Assembly (NCBI RefSeq): GCF_014649735.1
Contig: NZ_BMTP01000013.1
Coordinates: forward strand, 62,001-126,000
DNA: 64,000 nucleotides
Source of the DNA: Streptomyces lavendofoliae
GTDB taxonomy: Bacteria; Actinomycetota; Actinomycetes; Streptomycetales; Streptomycetaceae
Direction of reading: 5' to 3'
Part shown: piece by piece, positions 35,628 through 43,838 of the stretch
Position numbering within the stretch: the first letter of the stretch is position 1
How the letters are laid out: each line of letters opens with the position of its first letter
Position numbers and translations under genes: made by a program
Notes under the pieces: model-generated
Told to the model about the DNA's origin: nothing
Database searches by the model: none
The model's input: the letters and a program-made list of their open reading frames with translations, nothing else

Positions 35628-35879
35628 ATGGACACCCTTTTCACCTACCTCGTCGTCTCCGCGTTCCTCGTCCTCCTGACCCTTCCCTCGTTCGTGGGCC
35701 ACGCCCGCGACCGCGCCGTCGACCGGCAGCTGCGGCGGGCGGAGCACCCGGCGGGCGCCGACCGCCCGGTCGCCGCCCGCCCGCCCGGCGCCCGGCCGGT
35801 CGCCGCCCGCCCGGCGCGTACGGCCCTCGCTCAGAAGTCCTCGTCGAGGTCGACGGAGCCCTCCACCGCCACCTGGTAG
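35628..35879 (+). CDS. Small membrane protein
   Basis: An 83-residue protein beginning with one hydrophobic helix (LFTYLVVSAFLVLLTLPSF) and ending in an Arg/Ala/Pro-rich tail. The ATG at 35628 follows GAGGAGGATGGGGAC. It is read against the nrdB-nrdS gap and its end overlaps the 3' end of nrdB by 49 bases. Similar short proteins with this start occur in Streptomyces as far as I recall. It is probably expressed, but the low-complexity tail lowers certainty. Confidence 0.5.
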   Translation: MDTLFTYLVVSAFLVLLTLPSFVGHARDRAVDRQLRRAEHPAGADRPVAARPPGARPVAARPARTALAQKSSSRSTEPSTATW

Positions 35880-36844
35880 GCGGACGGGCGCCGCTCGAAG
35901 AAGTTGGTCAGCTCCTGCACACCCTGGAGCTCCATGAACGAGAACGGGTTCTCCGAGCCGTACACCGGGGCGAAGCCCAGACGCGTCAGGCGCTGGTCGG
36001 CCACGCACTCCAGGTACTGGCGCATCGACTCGGTGTTCATGCCCGGCAGACCGTCGCCGCACAGGTCGCGGCCGAACTGCAGCTCCGCCTCCACGGCCTC
36101 CTTGAGCATGTCCGTGACCTGCTGCCGCAGCTCGTCGTCGAAGAGGTCCGGCTCCTCCTTGCGGACGGTGTCGACGACCTCGAAGGCGAAGTTCATGTGC
36201 ATCGTCTCGTCGCGGAAGACCCAGTTCGTGCCGGTCGCCAGGCCGTGCAGCAGACCGCGCGAGCGGAACCAGTACACGTAGGCGAAGGCGCCGTAGAAGA
36301 ACAGGCCCTCGATGCAGGCGGCGAAGCAGATCAGGTTGAGCAGGAAGCGACGGCGGTCGGCCCTCGTCTCCAGCCGCTCGATCTTCTCGACGGAGTCCAT
36401 CCAGCGGAAGCAGAACCGCGCCTTCTCCCGGATGGACGGGATGTTCTCGACGGCGTCGAACGCGGCGGCGCGGTCGTCCGGGTCGGGCAGGTAGGTGTCG
36501 AGCAGCGTCAGGTAGAACTGGACGTGCACGGCCTCCTCGAACAGCTGGCGGCTCAGGTAGAGCCGGGCCTCGGGGGAGTTGATGTGCTTGTAGAGCGTCA
36601 GCACCAGGTTGTTCGCCACGATCGAGTCGCCGGTCGCGAAGAACGCGACCAGCCGGCCGATCATGTGCTGTTCGCCCGGGGACAGCTTCGCCAGGTCGGC
36701 GACGTCCGAGTGGAGGTCGACCTCCTCCACGGTCCAGGTGTTCTTGATCGCGTCCCGGTAGCGCTCGTAGAAGTCCGGGTAGCGCATCGGGCGCAGGGTC
36801 AGCTCGAAGCCCGGGTCGAGCAGGTTCTTCTCGGTGGTGCTCAT
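35831..36844 (-). CDS. nrdB: Class Ia ribonucleotide reductase, beta subunit
   Basis: A 337-residue R2 subunit that carries the diiron-tyrosyl radical cofactor. Iron ligands are the Asp in FATGDSIVANN, the EExxH in FEEAVHVQFY and the ExxH in RDETMHMNF. The radical tyrosine candidate is the Tyr four residues after the first His, the same spacing as Y122 in E. coli. The start ATG overlaps the nrdA stop by one base (TAATG), so the subunits are translationally coupled. It is under the control of the riboswitch upstream of nrdA. Confidence 0.95.
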   Translation of the reverse strand: MSTTEKNLLDPGFELTLRPMRYPDFYERYRDAIKNTWTVEEVDLHSDVADLAKLSPGEQHMIGRLVAFFATGDSIVANNLVLTLYKHINSPEARLYLSRQLFEEAVHVQFYLTLLDTYLPDPDDRAAAFDAVENIPSIREKARFCFRWMDSVEKIERLETRADRRRFLLNLICFAACIEGLFFYGAFAYVYWFRSRGLLHGLATGTNWVFRDETMHMNFAFEVVDTVRKEEPDLFDDELRQQVTDMLKEAVEAELQFGRDLCGDGLPGMNTESMRQYLECVADQRLTRLGFAPVYGSENPFSFMELQGVQELTNFFERRPSAYQVAVEGSVDLDEDF

Positions 36845-39210
36845 TACTGGCAGGCCTCGCAGGACTCGGGGTTCTCCAGGGAGCAGGCGACCGCGTCCTC
36901 CGGGGTCACCTGCGGGGGGACGGGGGAGGCGACGGCGGACGCCCGGGCGGCCCGCGCGATCCGGGTCGCGGGGCGCGAGCGCAGGTAGTACGTCGTCTTC
37001 AGCCCCTGCTTCCAGGCGTACGCGTACATCGACGACAGCTTGCCGATGGTCGGGGTCTCCAGGAACAGGTTCAGCGACTGCGACTGGTCCAGGAACGGGG
37101 TGCGGGCCGCCGCCATGTCGATCAGGCCGCGCTGCGGGATCTCCCACGCCGTCCGGTACAGCTCGCGCACCTCGGCCGGGATCCAGGTGAAGCCCTGCAC
37201 CGAACCGCTCGACTCGCGCAGCGCCTCACGGGTCTGCGCGTCCCACACGCCGAGCCGCTTCAGCTCGGCCACCAGGTAGGAGTTGACCTGGAGGAACTCG
37301 CCCGACAGCGTCTCGCGCTTGAACAGGTTGGACACCTGCGGCTCGACGCACTCGTACACGCCCGCGATCGAGGCGATCGTCGCCGTCGGCGCGATGGCCA
37401 GGAGCAGCGAGTTGCGCAGGCCGACCTCGGCGATCCGGGCGCGCAGCGCCTCCCACCGCTCCGGCCAGTTCAGCTCCACGTCGTAGTGGTCGGGGTGCAG
37501 CACACCGCGCGCGGTCCGGGTCTTCTCCCAGGCCGGCAGCGGGCCGTTGCGCTCGGCGAGGCCGGCGGACGCCTCGTACGCGGCGAGCATGATCCGCTCG
37601 GCGATCCGCGTCGACAGGGCACGCGCCTCCGGCGAGTCGAACGGCAGCTTCAGCTGGAAGAAGACGTCCTGGAGGCCCATGGCGCCCAGGCCCACCGGCC
37701 GCCACTTGGCGTTGGAGCGCCCGGCCTGCTCGGTGGGGTAGAAGTTGATGTCGACGACCCGGTCGAGGAAGGTGACGGCGGTGCGGACGGTCTCGTCCAG
37801 CCGCTCCCAGTCGATGTCCCCGCCCGCCACGAACGCGCCCAGGTTCACCGAGCCCAGGTTGCAGACGGCCGTCTCCCCGTCGTCCGTGACCTCCAGGATC
37901 TCGGTGCACAGGTTGGACGAGTGGACCGTGTGGCCCGGCTCGGCTGTCTGGTTGGCCGTACGGTTCGAGGCGTCCTTGAACGTCATCCAGCCGTTGCCGG
38001 TCTGCGCGAGCGTCCGCATCATCCGGCCGTACAGGTCACGGGCCGGCATGGTCTTGCGCGCCAGGCCCTTGGCCTCGGCGGCGCGGTACGCGGCGTCGAA
38101 CTCCGCGCCCCACAGGTCGACCAGTTCCGGCACGTCGGCCGGCGAGAACAGCGACCACTCGGCGTCGGCGTCGACCCGGCGCATGAACTCGTCGGGGATC
38201 CAGTGCGCCAGGTTCAGGTTGTGCGTACGCCGGGCGTCCTCACCGGTGTTGTCCCGCAGCTCCAGGAACTCCTCGATGTCCGCGTGCCACGTCTCCAGGT
38301 ACACGGCCGCCGCGCCCTTGCGCCGCCCGCCCTGGTTCACGGCCGCCACGGAGGCGTCCAGCGTCTTGAGGAACGGCACGATGCCGTTGGAGTGCCCGTT
38401 GGTGCCGCGGATCAGCGAACCGCGCGCCCGGACGCGGGAGTACGACAGACCGATGCCACCCGCGTGCTTGGAGAGCCGCGCCACCTGGTGGTAGCGGTCG
38501 TAGATGGAGTCCAGCTCGTCCAGCGGGGAGTCCAGCAGGTAGCAGGAGGACATCTGCGGGTGGCGGGTGCCGGAGTTGAAAAGCGTGGGGGAGGAGGGCA
38601 GGTAGTCCAGCCGGCTCATCAGCCCGTACAGCGCGACGACCTCGTCCAGGGCGCGCACCGAGTCGTCCTCGGCCAGCCCGGCCGCCACCCGCAGCATGAA
38701 GTGCTGCGGGGTCTCGATGACCTTGCGGGTGATCGGGTGGCGCAGCAGGTAGCGCGAGTACAGCGTCCGCAGCCCGAAGTAGCCGAACCGGTCGTCACCG
38801 TCCAGGTCGACGGCCGCGTCCAAGCGGTCCGCGTGCCGTGTGACGAACGCGGCCGTACGGTCCGCGATCAGGCCCTCCCGGTGCCCCACGGCCACCGACG
38901 CCGAGAACGACACCGCGCCCTGCCCGGCCGCCTCCTGGGCGATGGTGCGGGTCAGCAGCCGCGCCGCGAGCCGGGAGTAGGAGGGGTCCTCGGAGATGAG
39001 CCCGGCGGCCGCCTCCGTGGCGAGCTCGCGCAGCTCGGCCTCGTCCGAACCGGCGTGCCGGCCCCGCAGCGCGGCGGCGGCCACCCGGCCGGGGTCGGTG
39101 TCGGGCAGATCGGCGGTGAGGTCGGTCAGGGTCCGCAGCAGTACGGTCCCGGGTCCGTCGTTCCCGTCGCCTTCGATCGCTGAGACCGGATCGGCTGGCG
39201 CGATGGTCAC
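36844..39210 (-). CDS. nrdA: Class Ia ribonucleotide reductase, alpha subunit
   Basis: A 788-residue catalytic R1 subunit, reducing ribonucleoside diphosphates. Active-site segments are SSCYLLDS, NLCTEI and AVCNLGSVNLG; the radical-transfer tyrosines lie in TTYYLRSRP and the C-terminal redox cysteines in CEACQ. The N-terminal region is short, and I see no clear ATP-cone. The start is the GTG at 39210 (MTIAPADPVSAI). A cobalamin riboswitch and NrdR-like sites lie upstream, so expression should fall when B12 allows the class II enzyme NrdJ to work, as known in S. coelicolor. NrdJ itself is not in this window. Confidence 0.95.
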   Translation of the reverse strand: MTIAPADPVSAIEGDGNDGPGTVLLRTLTDLTADLPDTDPGRVAAAALRGRHAGSDEAELRELATEAAAGLISEDPSYSRLAARLLTRTIAQEAAGQGAVSFSASVAVGHREGLIADRTAAFVTRHADRLDAAVDLDGDDRFGYFGLRTLYSRYLLRHPITRKVIETPQHFMLRVAAGLAEDDSVRALDEVVALYGLMSRLDYLPSSPTLFNSGTRHPQMSSCYLLDSPLDELDSIYDRYHQVARLSKHAGGIGLSYSRVRARGSLIRGTNGHSNGIVPFLKTLDASVAAVNQGGRRKGAAAVYLETWHADIEEFLELRDNTGEDARRTHNLNLAHWIPDEFMRRVDADAEWSLFSPADVPELVDLWGAEFDAAYRAAEAKGLARKTMPARDLYGRMMRTLAQTGNGWMTFKDASNRTANQTAEPGHTVHSSNLCTEILEVTDDGETAVCNLGSVNLGAFVAGGDIDWERLDETVRTAVTFLDRVVDINFYPTEQAGRSNAKWRPVGLGAMGLQDVFFQLKLPFDSPEARALSTRIAERIMLAAYEASAGLAERNGPLPAWEKTRTARGVLHPDHYDVELNWPERWEALRARIAEVGLRNSLLLAIAPTATIASIAGVYECVEPQVSNLFKRETLSGEFLQVNSYLVAELKRLGVWDAQTREALRESSGSVQGFTWIPAEVRELYRTAWEIPQRGLIDMAAARTPFLDQSQSLNLFLETPTIGKLSSMYAYAWKQGLKTTYYLRSRPATRIARAARASAVASPVPPQVTPEDAVACSLENPESCEACQ

Positions 39211-39358
39211 TGGGGGCTCTCCCTCGCTCGGTGCGGGGCCACCGGCGGCGCGGGCAGGGGAGCGGGCACACCCGGGCACGAGGGTGCGGGGCACCGCGTC
39301 CACCGGCCCATTCCGCGAGGCCCGGACGTCTGGGCACCCGGGCCGGACGGACCGGGCG

Positions 39359-39460
39359 CGCTGTCGGCAGGTCTTCGGACTCGCAGGTACACAAAGGCAC
39401 ACCAACACACCGTTGCGGGACAGTTCCGGATTTCCACCGGATTCCCCTGCGGCGACAGCG
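39359..39460 (-). ncRNA. Cobalamin (B12) riboswitch upstream of nrdA
   Basis: On the minus strand the element opens with CGCTGTCG and closes with CGACAGCG, an 8-base P1 stem (39453-39460 with 39359-39366). Between them are the conserved GGTGGAAATCCGGAACTGTC-type core and the B12 box GCGAGTCCGAAGACCTGCC (39366-39384). Downstream (39211-39358) GC-rich complementary stretches could form the expression platform. This agrees with the B12-repressed nrdABS operon described for S. coelicolor. Confidence 0.93.
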
Positions 39461-39466
39461 AGCACG

Positions 39467-39514
39467 AGCATACATGTGGGGGGCGCCTGTTGAGGCACCC
39501 CCCACATGTTGTGT
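39467..39514 (-). promoter_or_regulatory. nrdA promoter with two candidate NrdR boxes forming a hairpin
   Basis: Two copies of CCCCCACATGT in opposite orientation have ACATGT cores at 39472-39477 and 39504-39509, 32 bases apart, i.e. three helical turns, as expected for tandem NrdR boxes. The first overlaps TATGCT (39467-39472), a likely -10 element. The arms 39472-39488 and 39493-39509 also form a 17-base stem with one wobble, which may end transcription from the upstream GNAT gene. Confidence 0.6.
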
Positions 39515-39524
39515 CTCGTGTGGC

Positions 39525-40028
39525 TCAGATCTCCAGCGCGTACGTGAAGAGCGTCACGCCCGGCACCGGCTGCCAGTCCCGTCCGGGGGTCCGTACGAAC
39601 CCCAGCCGCTCGTAGATCCGCTGCGCCTCCCGCATCGACTGCTGCGAGGACAGCACCAGCCGCCGGCAGCCCTCCACCTCACGCGCCCGCTCCACGCACG
39701 CCCGCACCAGCGCCTCGCCCGCACCCCGCCGGCGTGCCACCGGAGTCACCGCCAGCATCCGCAGCTCCGCCTCCCCGTTCTGCGCGAGGTCGGCCCACGG
39801 GGTACCGGGTCCCGCCACGAACGTCACCCCGCCGAGCACCCGCTCGTCCTCCCCGACCGCGACCAGCACCTGTGCCTCGGCGGCCCGCCGGGGCACGTCC
39901 CGCAGATCGATGAGGTACTCGTCGCTCTCCCCGAAGGCCAGCAGCCCGTCGCCGAGGTAGGCCCGAGCCGTGACCTCGGCGAGCGCCCGGTGTTCCTCCG
40001 GCCGTACCGCCCTGATGGTGATGTCCAT
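39525..40028 (-). CDS. GNAT-family N-acetyltransferase
   Basis: A 167-residue acetyltransferase. The acetyl-CoA-binding segment LRMLAVTPVARRRGAGEAL has the R/Q-x-x-G-x-G/A pattern, and the fold runs through to the C-terminal RIYERLGFVRTP. The start is the ATG at 40028 (MDITIRAVRPEEH). The substrate is unknown. It lies upstream of nrdA, separated by the hairpin at 39472-39509. Confidence 0.88.
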   Translation of the reverse strand: MDITIRAVRPEEHRALAEVTARAYLGDGLLAFGESDEYLIDLRDVPRRAAEAQVLVAVGEDERVLGGVTFVAGPGTPWADLAQNGEAELRMLAVTPVARRRGAGEALVRACVERAREVEGCRRLVLSSQQSMREAQRIYERLGFVRTPGRDWQPVPGVTLFTYALEI

Positions 40029-40110
40029 GGACCGAGTGTGGAGGGGTACGGCGACGGGCCGCCGCATTTCCGTCCCCGGAAACACGGCGGCCCGTCGTGC
40101 GGTCACCCGC

Positions 40111-40401
40111 TCAGCAGCAGCGGAACCCGTCGCGGGGGTCCGCCTCCCGCGCGTCGGTGCGCCTGCGCTCGAACTCGCGCCGGGTCATGACCTCGGCGTC
40201 CGGATCGCAGGAGCGGACGTGGGCGACGTACGTGTCGTACGCGGCCTCGCCGGACACCTCGCGCACGTACCAGCGCACCCACCCCACCGCGCGCCGCAGG
40301 CGGCCACCCGCGCCCGTGCCCGTGCCCGGGTTCGCGGCCGGGCCCGCGCCCGTGTTCGCGGCCGGGCCCGCGCCCGTGTTCGTGGCCGGCGCCGCGGTCA
40401 C
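40111..40401 (-). CDS. YbdD/YjiX-family small protein
   Basis: A 96-residue protein. The C-terminal 65 residues match the YbdD/YjiX family (WVRWYVREVSGEAAYDTYVAH, SCDPDAEVMTRREFERRR), which accompanies CstA-type peptide or pyruvate transporters. The N-terminal 30 residues are an Asn-Thr-Gly-Ala-Gly-Pro repeat encoded by a 24-base tandem repeat (40321-40393). The GTG start overlaps the cstA stop by four bases. A role as an accessory subunit of the transporter is likely. Confidence 0.82.
   Translation of the reverse strand: MTAAPATNTGAGPAANTGAGPAANPGTGTGAGGRLRRAVGWVRWYVREVSGEAAYDTYVAHVRSCDPDAEVMTRREFERRRTDAREADPRDGFRCC
40321..40393. repeat. 24-base tandem repeat inside the YbdD gene
   Basis: About two and a half copies of a 24-base unit (40331-40354, 40355-40378, then partial) encode N-T/P-G-A/T-G-P/A-A-A. 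In-frame length variation by slippage would be tolerated. Confidence 0.7.
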
Positions 40402-42623
40402 CGGGAGCCGGTCCCGGCCGGTGCCTGGCCGCCGGTGCCGTCCCCGCGGACACCGCCCTCGGGACCGAGCCCGGCGGCGACCAGTTCGGCCTTCTCCTCC
40501 GCCGTGGGAATGAGCCCGGCCGGGGCGACGATCCGGGACTCGGTGTACGGGGCCTCCGACAGCTTCACGTCGGCGGGCCGGGTCACGGCCCGGTAGCAGA
40601 CCCGTCCGGCGTCGGCGATGACCACGATGATGAGGAGGGCGAAGAGGGCCGAGAGGACCCCGTCGACCGTGGAGTTGGTGACGACGGTGTGCATGTCGTC
40701 CATGGACTTGGCGGGGGGCAGCACCTGCCCGGAGTCGATGCCGGCCTGGTACTTGTCCCGCTGGGCGAAGAAGCCCACCCGCGGGTCGTCCGAGAAGATC
40801 TTCTGCCAGCTGGCGGTCAGCGTGACCGCCACGTCCCAGGCGAGCGGCACCCCGGTGACCCACGCCCACTTCAGGCGTCCCGACTTGACCAGCAGCGTCG
40901 TGCAGACGGCCAGCGCCACGGCGGCCAGCAGCTGGTTGGCGATGCCGAAGAGCGGGAACAGCTGGTTGATGCCGCCCAGCGGGTCGTGCACGCCGACCCA
41001 GAGGAAGTAGCCCCAGCCGCCGACGACGACCGCGCTGGCGATCCAGACGCCCGGCTTCCAGCTGACCTGCTTGAAGGGCTTGTGGACGTTGCCGAGCATG
41101 TCCTGGAGCATGAAGCGGCCCACGCGGGTGCCGGCGTCCACCGTCGTGAGGATGAACAGCGCCTCGAACATGATGGCGAAGTGGTACCAGAACGCCTTCA
41201 TGGCGGTACCACCGACGACGGCGGAGAAGATCTCCGACATGCCGAGGGCGAACGTCGGCGCGCCGCCGGTCCGGGACAGCAGCGACGCCTCCTCCACGTC
41301 GGCCGCGGCCTTGGCCAGCTGGTCGGGGGAGATGGTGAAGCCGAAGTTCGACACGGCCTCGGAGGCGGACTGCACCGTGGTGCCGATCACGCCGCCGGGC
41401 GAGTTGATGGCGAAGAAGAGGCCGGGGTCGATGATCGACGCCGTGATCATCGCCATGACGGCGACGAACGACTCGGTGAGCATGGCCCCGTACCCGATCA
41501 TCCGGATCTGGGTCTCCTTCTGGACCATCTTCGGAGTGGTTCCCGAGGAGACCAGGGAGTGGAAGCCGGAGAGGGCGCCGCACGCGATGGTGATGAAGAC
41601 GAACGGGAACATCGAGCCGGCGAAGACGGGGCCGTCGCCGCGGCTCGCGAAGTCGGTGACGGCCGGCATCTTCAGGGTCGGCAGGGCGACGAAGACGCCG
41701 ACGGCGAGCAGGACGATCGTGCCGACCTTCATGAAGGTCGACAGGTAGTCGCGGGGTGCCAGCAGCATCCACACCGGCAGGACGGAGGCGAGGAACCCGT
41801 ACACGATCATCCAGATGACCAGGGTGCCCGGCTCCAGGGTGAAGGTGCCGGCGAGGGAGGACTCCGCGACCCAGCCGCCCGCGACGATGGCCAGCAGCAG
41901 CAGCGCGACGCCGATGACGGAGACCTCGGTGACCCGGCCGGGCCGCAGCACCCTCAGGTACACGCCCATGAACAGGGCGATCGGGATGGTCATGCCGATG
42001 GAGAAGACACCCCAGGGCGAGTGCGCCAGGGCGTTGACGATGACCAGGGCCAGCACCGCCAGCAGGATGATCATGATGGCGAAGACCGCGATCAGCGCGG
42101 CCGCTCCGCCGAACGGGCCGATCTCGTCGCGGGCCATCTGGCCGAGCGAACGGCCGTCGCGGCGGGTGGAGAAGAACAGCGTCACCATGTCCTGGACGGC
42201 GCCGGCGAAGATCACGCCGACGATGATCCAGATGGTGCCCGGCAGGTAGCCCATCTGCGCGGCGAGGACGGGGCCCACCAGGGGACCGGCACCGGCGACC
42301 GCGGCGAAGTGGTGCCCGAACAGCACCCGGCGGTCGGTGGGGTGGAAGTCGACACCGTTGTCGAGCCGTTCGGCCGGGGTCGCGCGGGTCTTGTCGACCT
42401 TGAGCACCCGGTTCGCGATGAAGCGGGAGTAGAAGCGGTAGGCGATGGCGTACGAGCCGAGCGCCGCCGCGAGCATCCAGGCGGCCGAGATCTCCTCACC
42501 GCGGGAGACCGCGAGCACGGTCCAGCCGGCCGCCCCGGCCAGCGCCACGAGCGACCAGATGACGATCGACCGCGGAGTGAGAGTCGTCCGCCGGGAGTTG
42601 GGTGGTGCCGTCGGCTCTGGCAT
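40398..42623 (-). CDS. cstA: Carbon starvation protein A (CstA) transporter
   Basis: A 741-residue membrane transporter with about 16-18 helices. Family motifs include FGHHFAAVAGAGPLVGPVLAAQMG, GYLPGTIWIIVG and SGTTPKMV. E. coli homologues import peptides or pyruvate. The start is the ATG at 42623 (MPEPTAPPNS), preceded by GAGGGG. Translation is coupled to the YbdD gene. It lies downstream of dasR on the same strand; the 156-base gap holds GC-rich inverted repeats but no clear DasR site. Confidence 0.93.
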   Translation of the reverse strand: MPEPTAPPNSRRTTLTPRSIVIWSLVALAGAAGWTVLAVSRGEEISAAWMLAAALGSYAIAYRFYSRFIANRVLKVDKTRATPAERLDNGVDFHPTDRRVLFGHHFAAVAGAGPLVGPVLAAQMGYLPGTIWIIVGVIFAGAVQDMVTLFFSTRRDGRSLGQMARDEIGPFGGAAALIAVFAIMIILLAVLALVIVNALAHSPWGVFSIGMTIPIALFMGVYLRVLRPGRVTEVSVIGVALLLLAIVAGGWVAESSLAGTFTLEPGTLVIWMIVYGFLASVLPVWMLLAPRDYLSTFMKVGTIVLLAVGVFVALPTLKMPAVTDFASRGDGPVFAGSMFPFVFITIACGALSGFHSLVSSGTTPKMVQKETQIRMIGYGAMLTESFVAVMAMITASIIDPGLFFAINSPGGVIGTTVQSASEAVSNFGFTISPDQLAKAAADVEEASLLSRTGGAPTFALGMSEIFSAVVGGTAMKAFWYHFAIMFEALFILTTVDAGTRVGRFMLQDMLGNVHKPFKQVSWKPGVWIASAVVVGGWGYFLWVGVHDPLGGINQLFPLFGIANQLLAAVALAVCTTLLVKSGRLKWAWVTGVPLAWDVAVTLTASWQKIFSDDPRVGFFAQRDKYQAGIDSGQVLPPAKSMDDMHTVVTNSTVDGVLSALFALLIIVVIADAGRVCYRAVTRPADVKLSEAPYTESRIVAPAGLIPTAEEKAELVAAGLGPEGGVRGDGTGGQAPAGTGSR

Positions 42624-42779
42624 GGTGCACGTCCCCTCGCTGATCACCTGTAATGCGCAGGAAATCTAGGGGAGCGCCTCGCGCAGCGTCACCCCCCGTC
42701 CGCATATCGGTACGGCAACGCTTTGGGACGCCTGGCGCGGCGGGGCCCGGCTCTGCCCGGCGCCGGCCGGGCCGAAACC

Positions 42780-43544
42780 TCAGCCGTTGGGGCGCTTGAG
42801 CCGCGCCACGAACTTGTACCGGTCGCCCCGGTACACCGAGCGCACCCACTCCACCGGCTCGCCGTTCCCGTCCAGCGAGTGCCGGGAGAGCATCAGCATC
42901 GGCAGGCCCACGTCGGTGCCGAGCAGGCCGGCCTCGCGGGGCGTCGCGAGGGAGGTCTCGATCGTCTCCTCGGCCTCGGCGAGGTGGACGTCGTACACCT
43001 CCGCGAGGGCCGTGTAGAGCGAGGTGTACTTGACCAGCGAACGCCGCAGCGCCGGGAAGCGCTTGGCCGACAGGTGCGTCGTCTCGATGGCCATCGGCTC
43101 GCCGCTCGCCAGCCGGAGCCGCTCGATGCGCAGCACCCGCCCCCCGGGCGAGATGTCGAGCAGCCCGGCGAGGGTGTCGTCCGCCGTCACGTACCCGATG
43201 TCCAGCAGCTGCGACGTCGGCTCCAGGCCCTGGGCGCGCATGTCCTCGGTGTACGAGGTGAGCTGGAGCGCCTGCGAGACCTTCGGCTTCGCGACGAACG
43301 TGCCCTTGCCCTGGATGCGCTCCAGGCGCCCCTCGACGACGAGTTCCTGGAGTGCCTGCCGCACGGTCGTGCGGGAGGTGTCGAACTCGGCGGCGAGCGT
43401 GCGCTCCGGCGGGACCGGCGTGCCCGGCGGCATGGTCTCCGTCATGTCCAGCAGGTGCCGCTTGAGGCGGTAGTACTTGGGCACGCGCGCGGTGCGGGTG
43501 GCTGCCCCGCCCTCGGTCTCGGTGCCGCCCCCATCCGTGGCCAT
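42780..43544 (-). CDS. dasR: GntR/HutC-family regulator DasR
   Basis: A 254-residue GntR regulator, the same length as S. coelicolor DasR. The winged helix (about 20-90; TLAAEFDTSRTTVRQALQELVVEGRLERIQGKG) is followed by a UTRA effector domain that binds glucosamine-6-phosphate and related phosphates. DasR represses chitin/GlcNAc uptake genes and antibiotic activators and releases DNA on GlcN-6-P binding. The start is the ATG at 43544. It is divergent from dasA, with the operators in the shared region. Confidence 0.95.
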   Translation of the reverse strand: MATDGGGTETEGGAATRTARVPKYYRLKRHLLDMTETMPPGTPVPPERTLAAEFDTSRTTVRQALQELVVEGRLERIQGKGTFVAKPKVSQALQLTSYTEDMRAQGLEPTSQLLDIGYVTADDTLAGLLDISPGGRVLRIERLRLASGEPMAIETTHLSAKRFPALRRSLVKYTSLYTALAEVYDVHLAEAEETIETSLATPREAGLLGTDVGLPMLMLSRHSLDGNGEPVEWVRSVYRGDRYKFVARLKRPNG

Positions 43545-43702
43545 GGCCCGCCTTCCCGACTCCTGTGCTGTTGCCGTCACCGGCTCCTCCGTCTATTGCG
43601 GCTCACATGGTGGCACGGACCGGTCACAGGTCGTCGCCCTCCCTCAGGTGTCGGTCCGGTAACGGACCCGACTGCCCTTCTTATACACCCTTGACACCCC
43701 TA

Positions 43703-43751
43703 AAGGTCTAGGCCAAGCTCCCGGTTACTGGTCTAAACCATTAAAGACCAG
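43703..43751. promoter_or_regulatory. DasR operators (dre) upstream of dasA
   Basis: The site ACTGGTCTAAACCATT (43727-43742) fits the dre consensus (ACTGGTCTAGACCACT) closely. A weaker copy, AAGGTCTAGGCCAA (43705-43718), lies upstream. A further AGACCAG (43745-43751) pairs with CTGGTCT (43728-43734) as 7-base arms. TTGACA at 43691-43696 could be a -35 element. Confidence 0.8.
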
Positions 43752-43838
43752 GTCCCAGTCCCACGGGCAGCACGGGCAGTACACCGGTATGGCTTCGCGG
43801 TGGGGGCAGGGTTTGCAGGCATCCCTGAGGAGGGTGGC

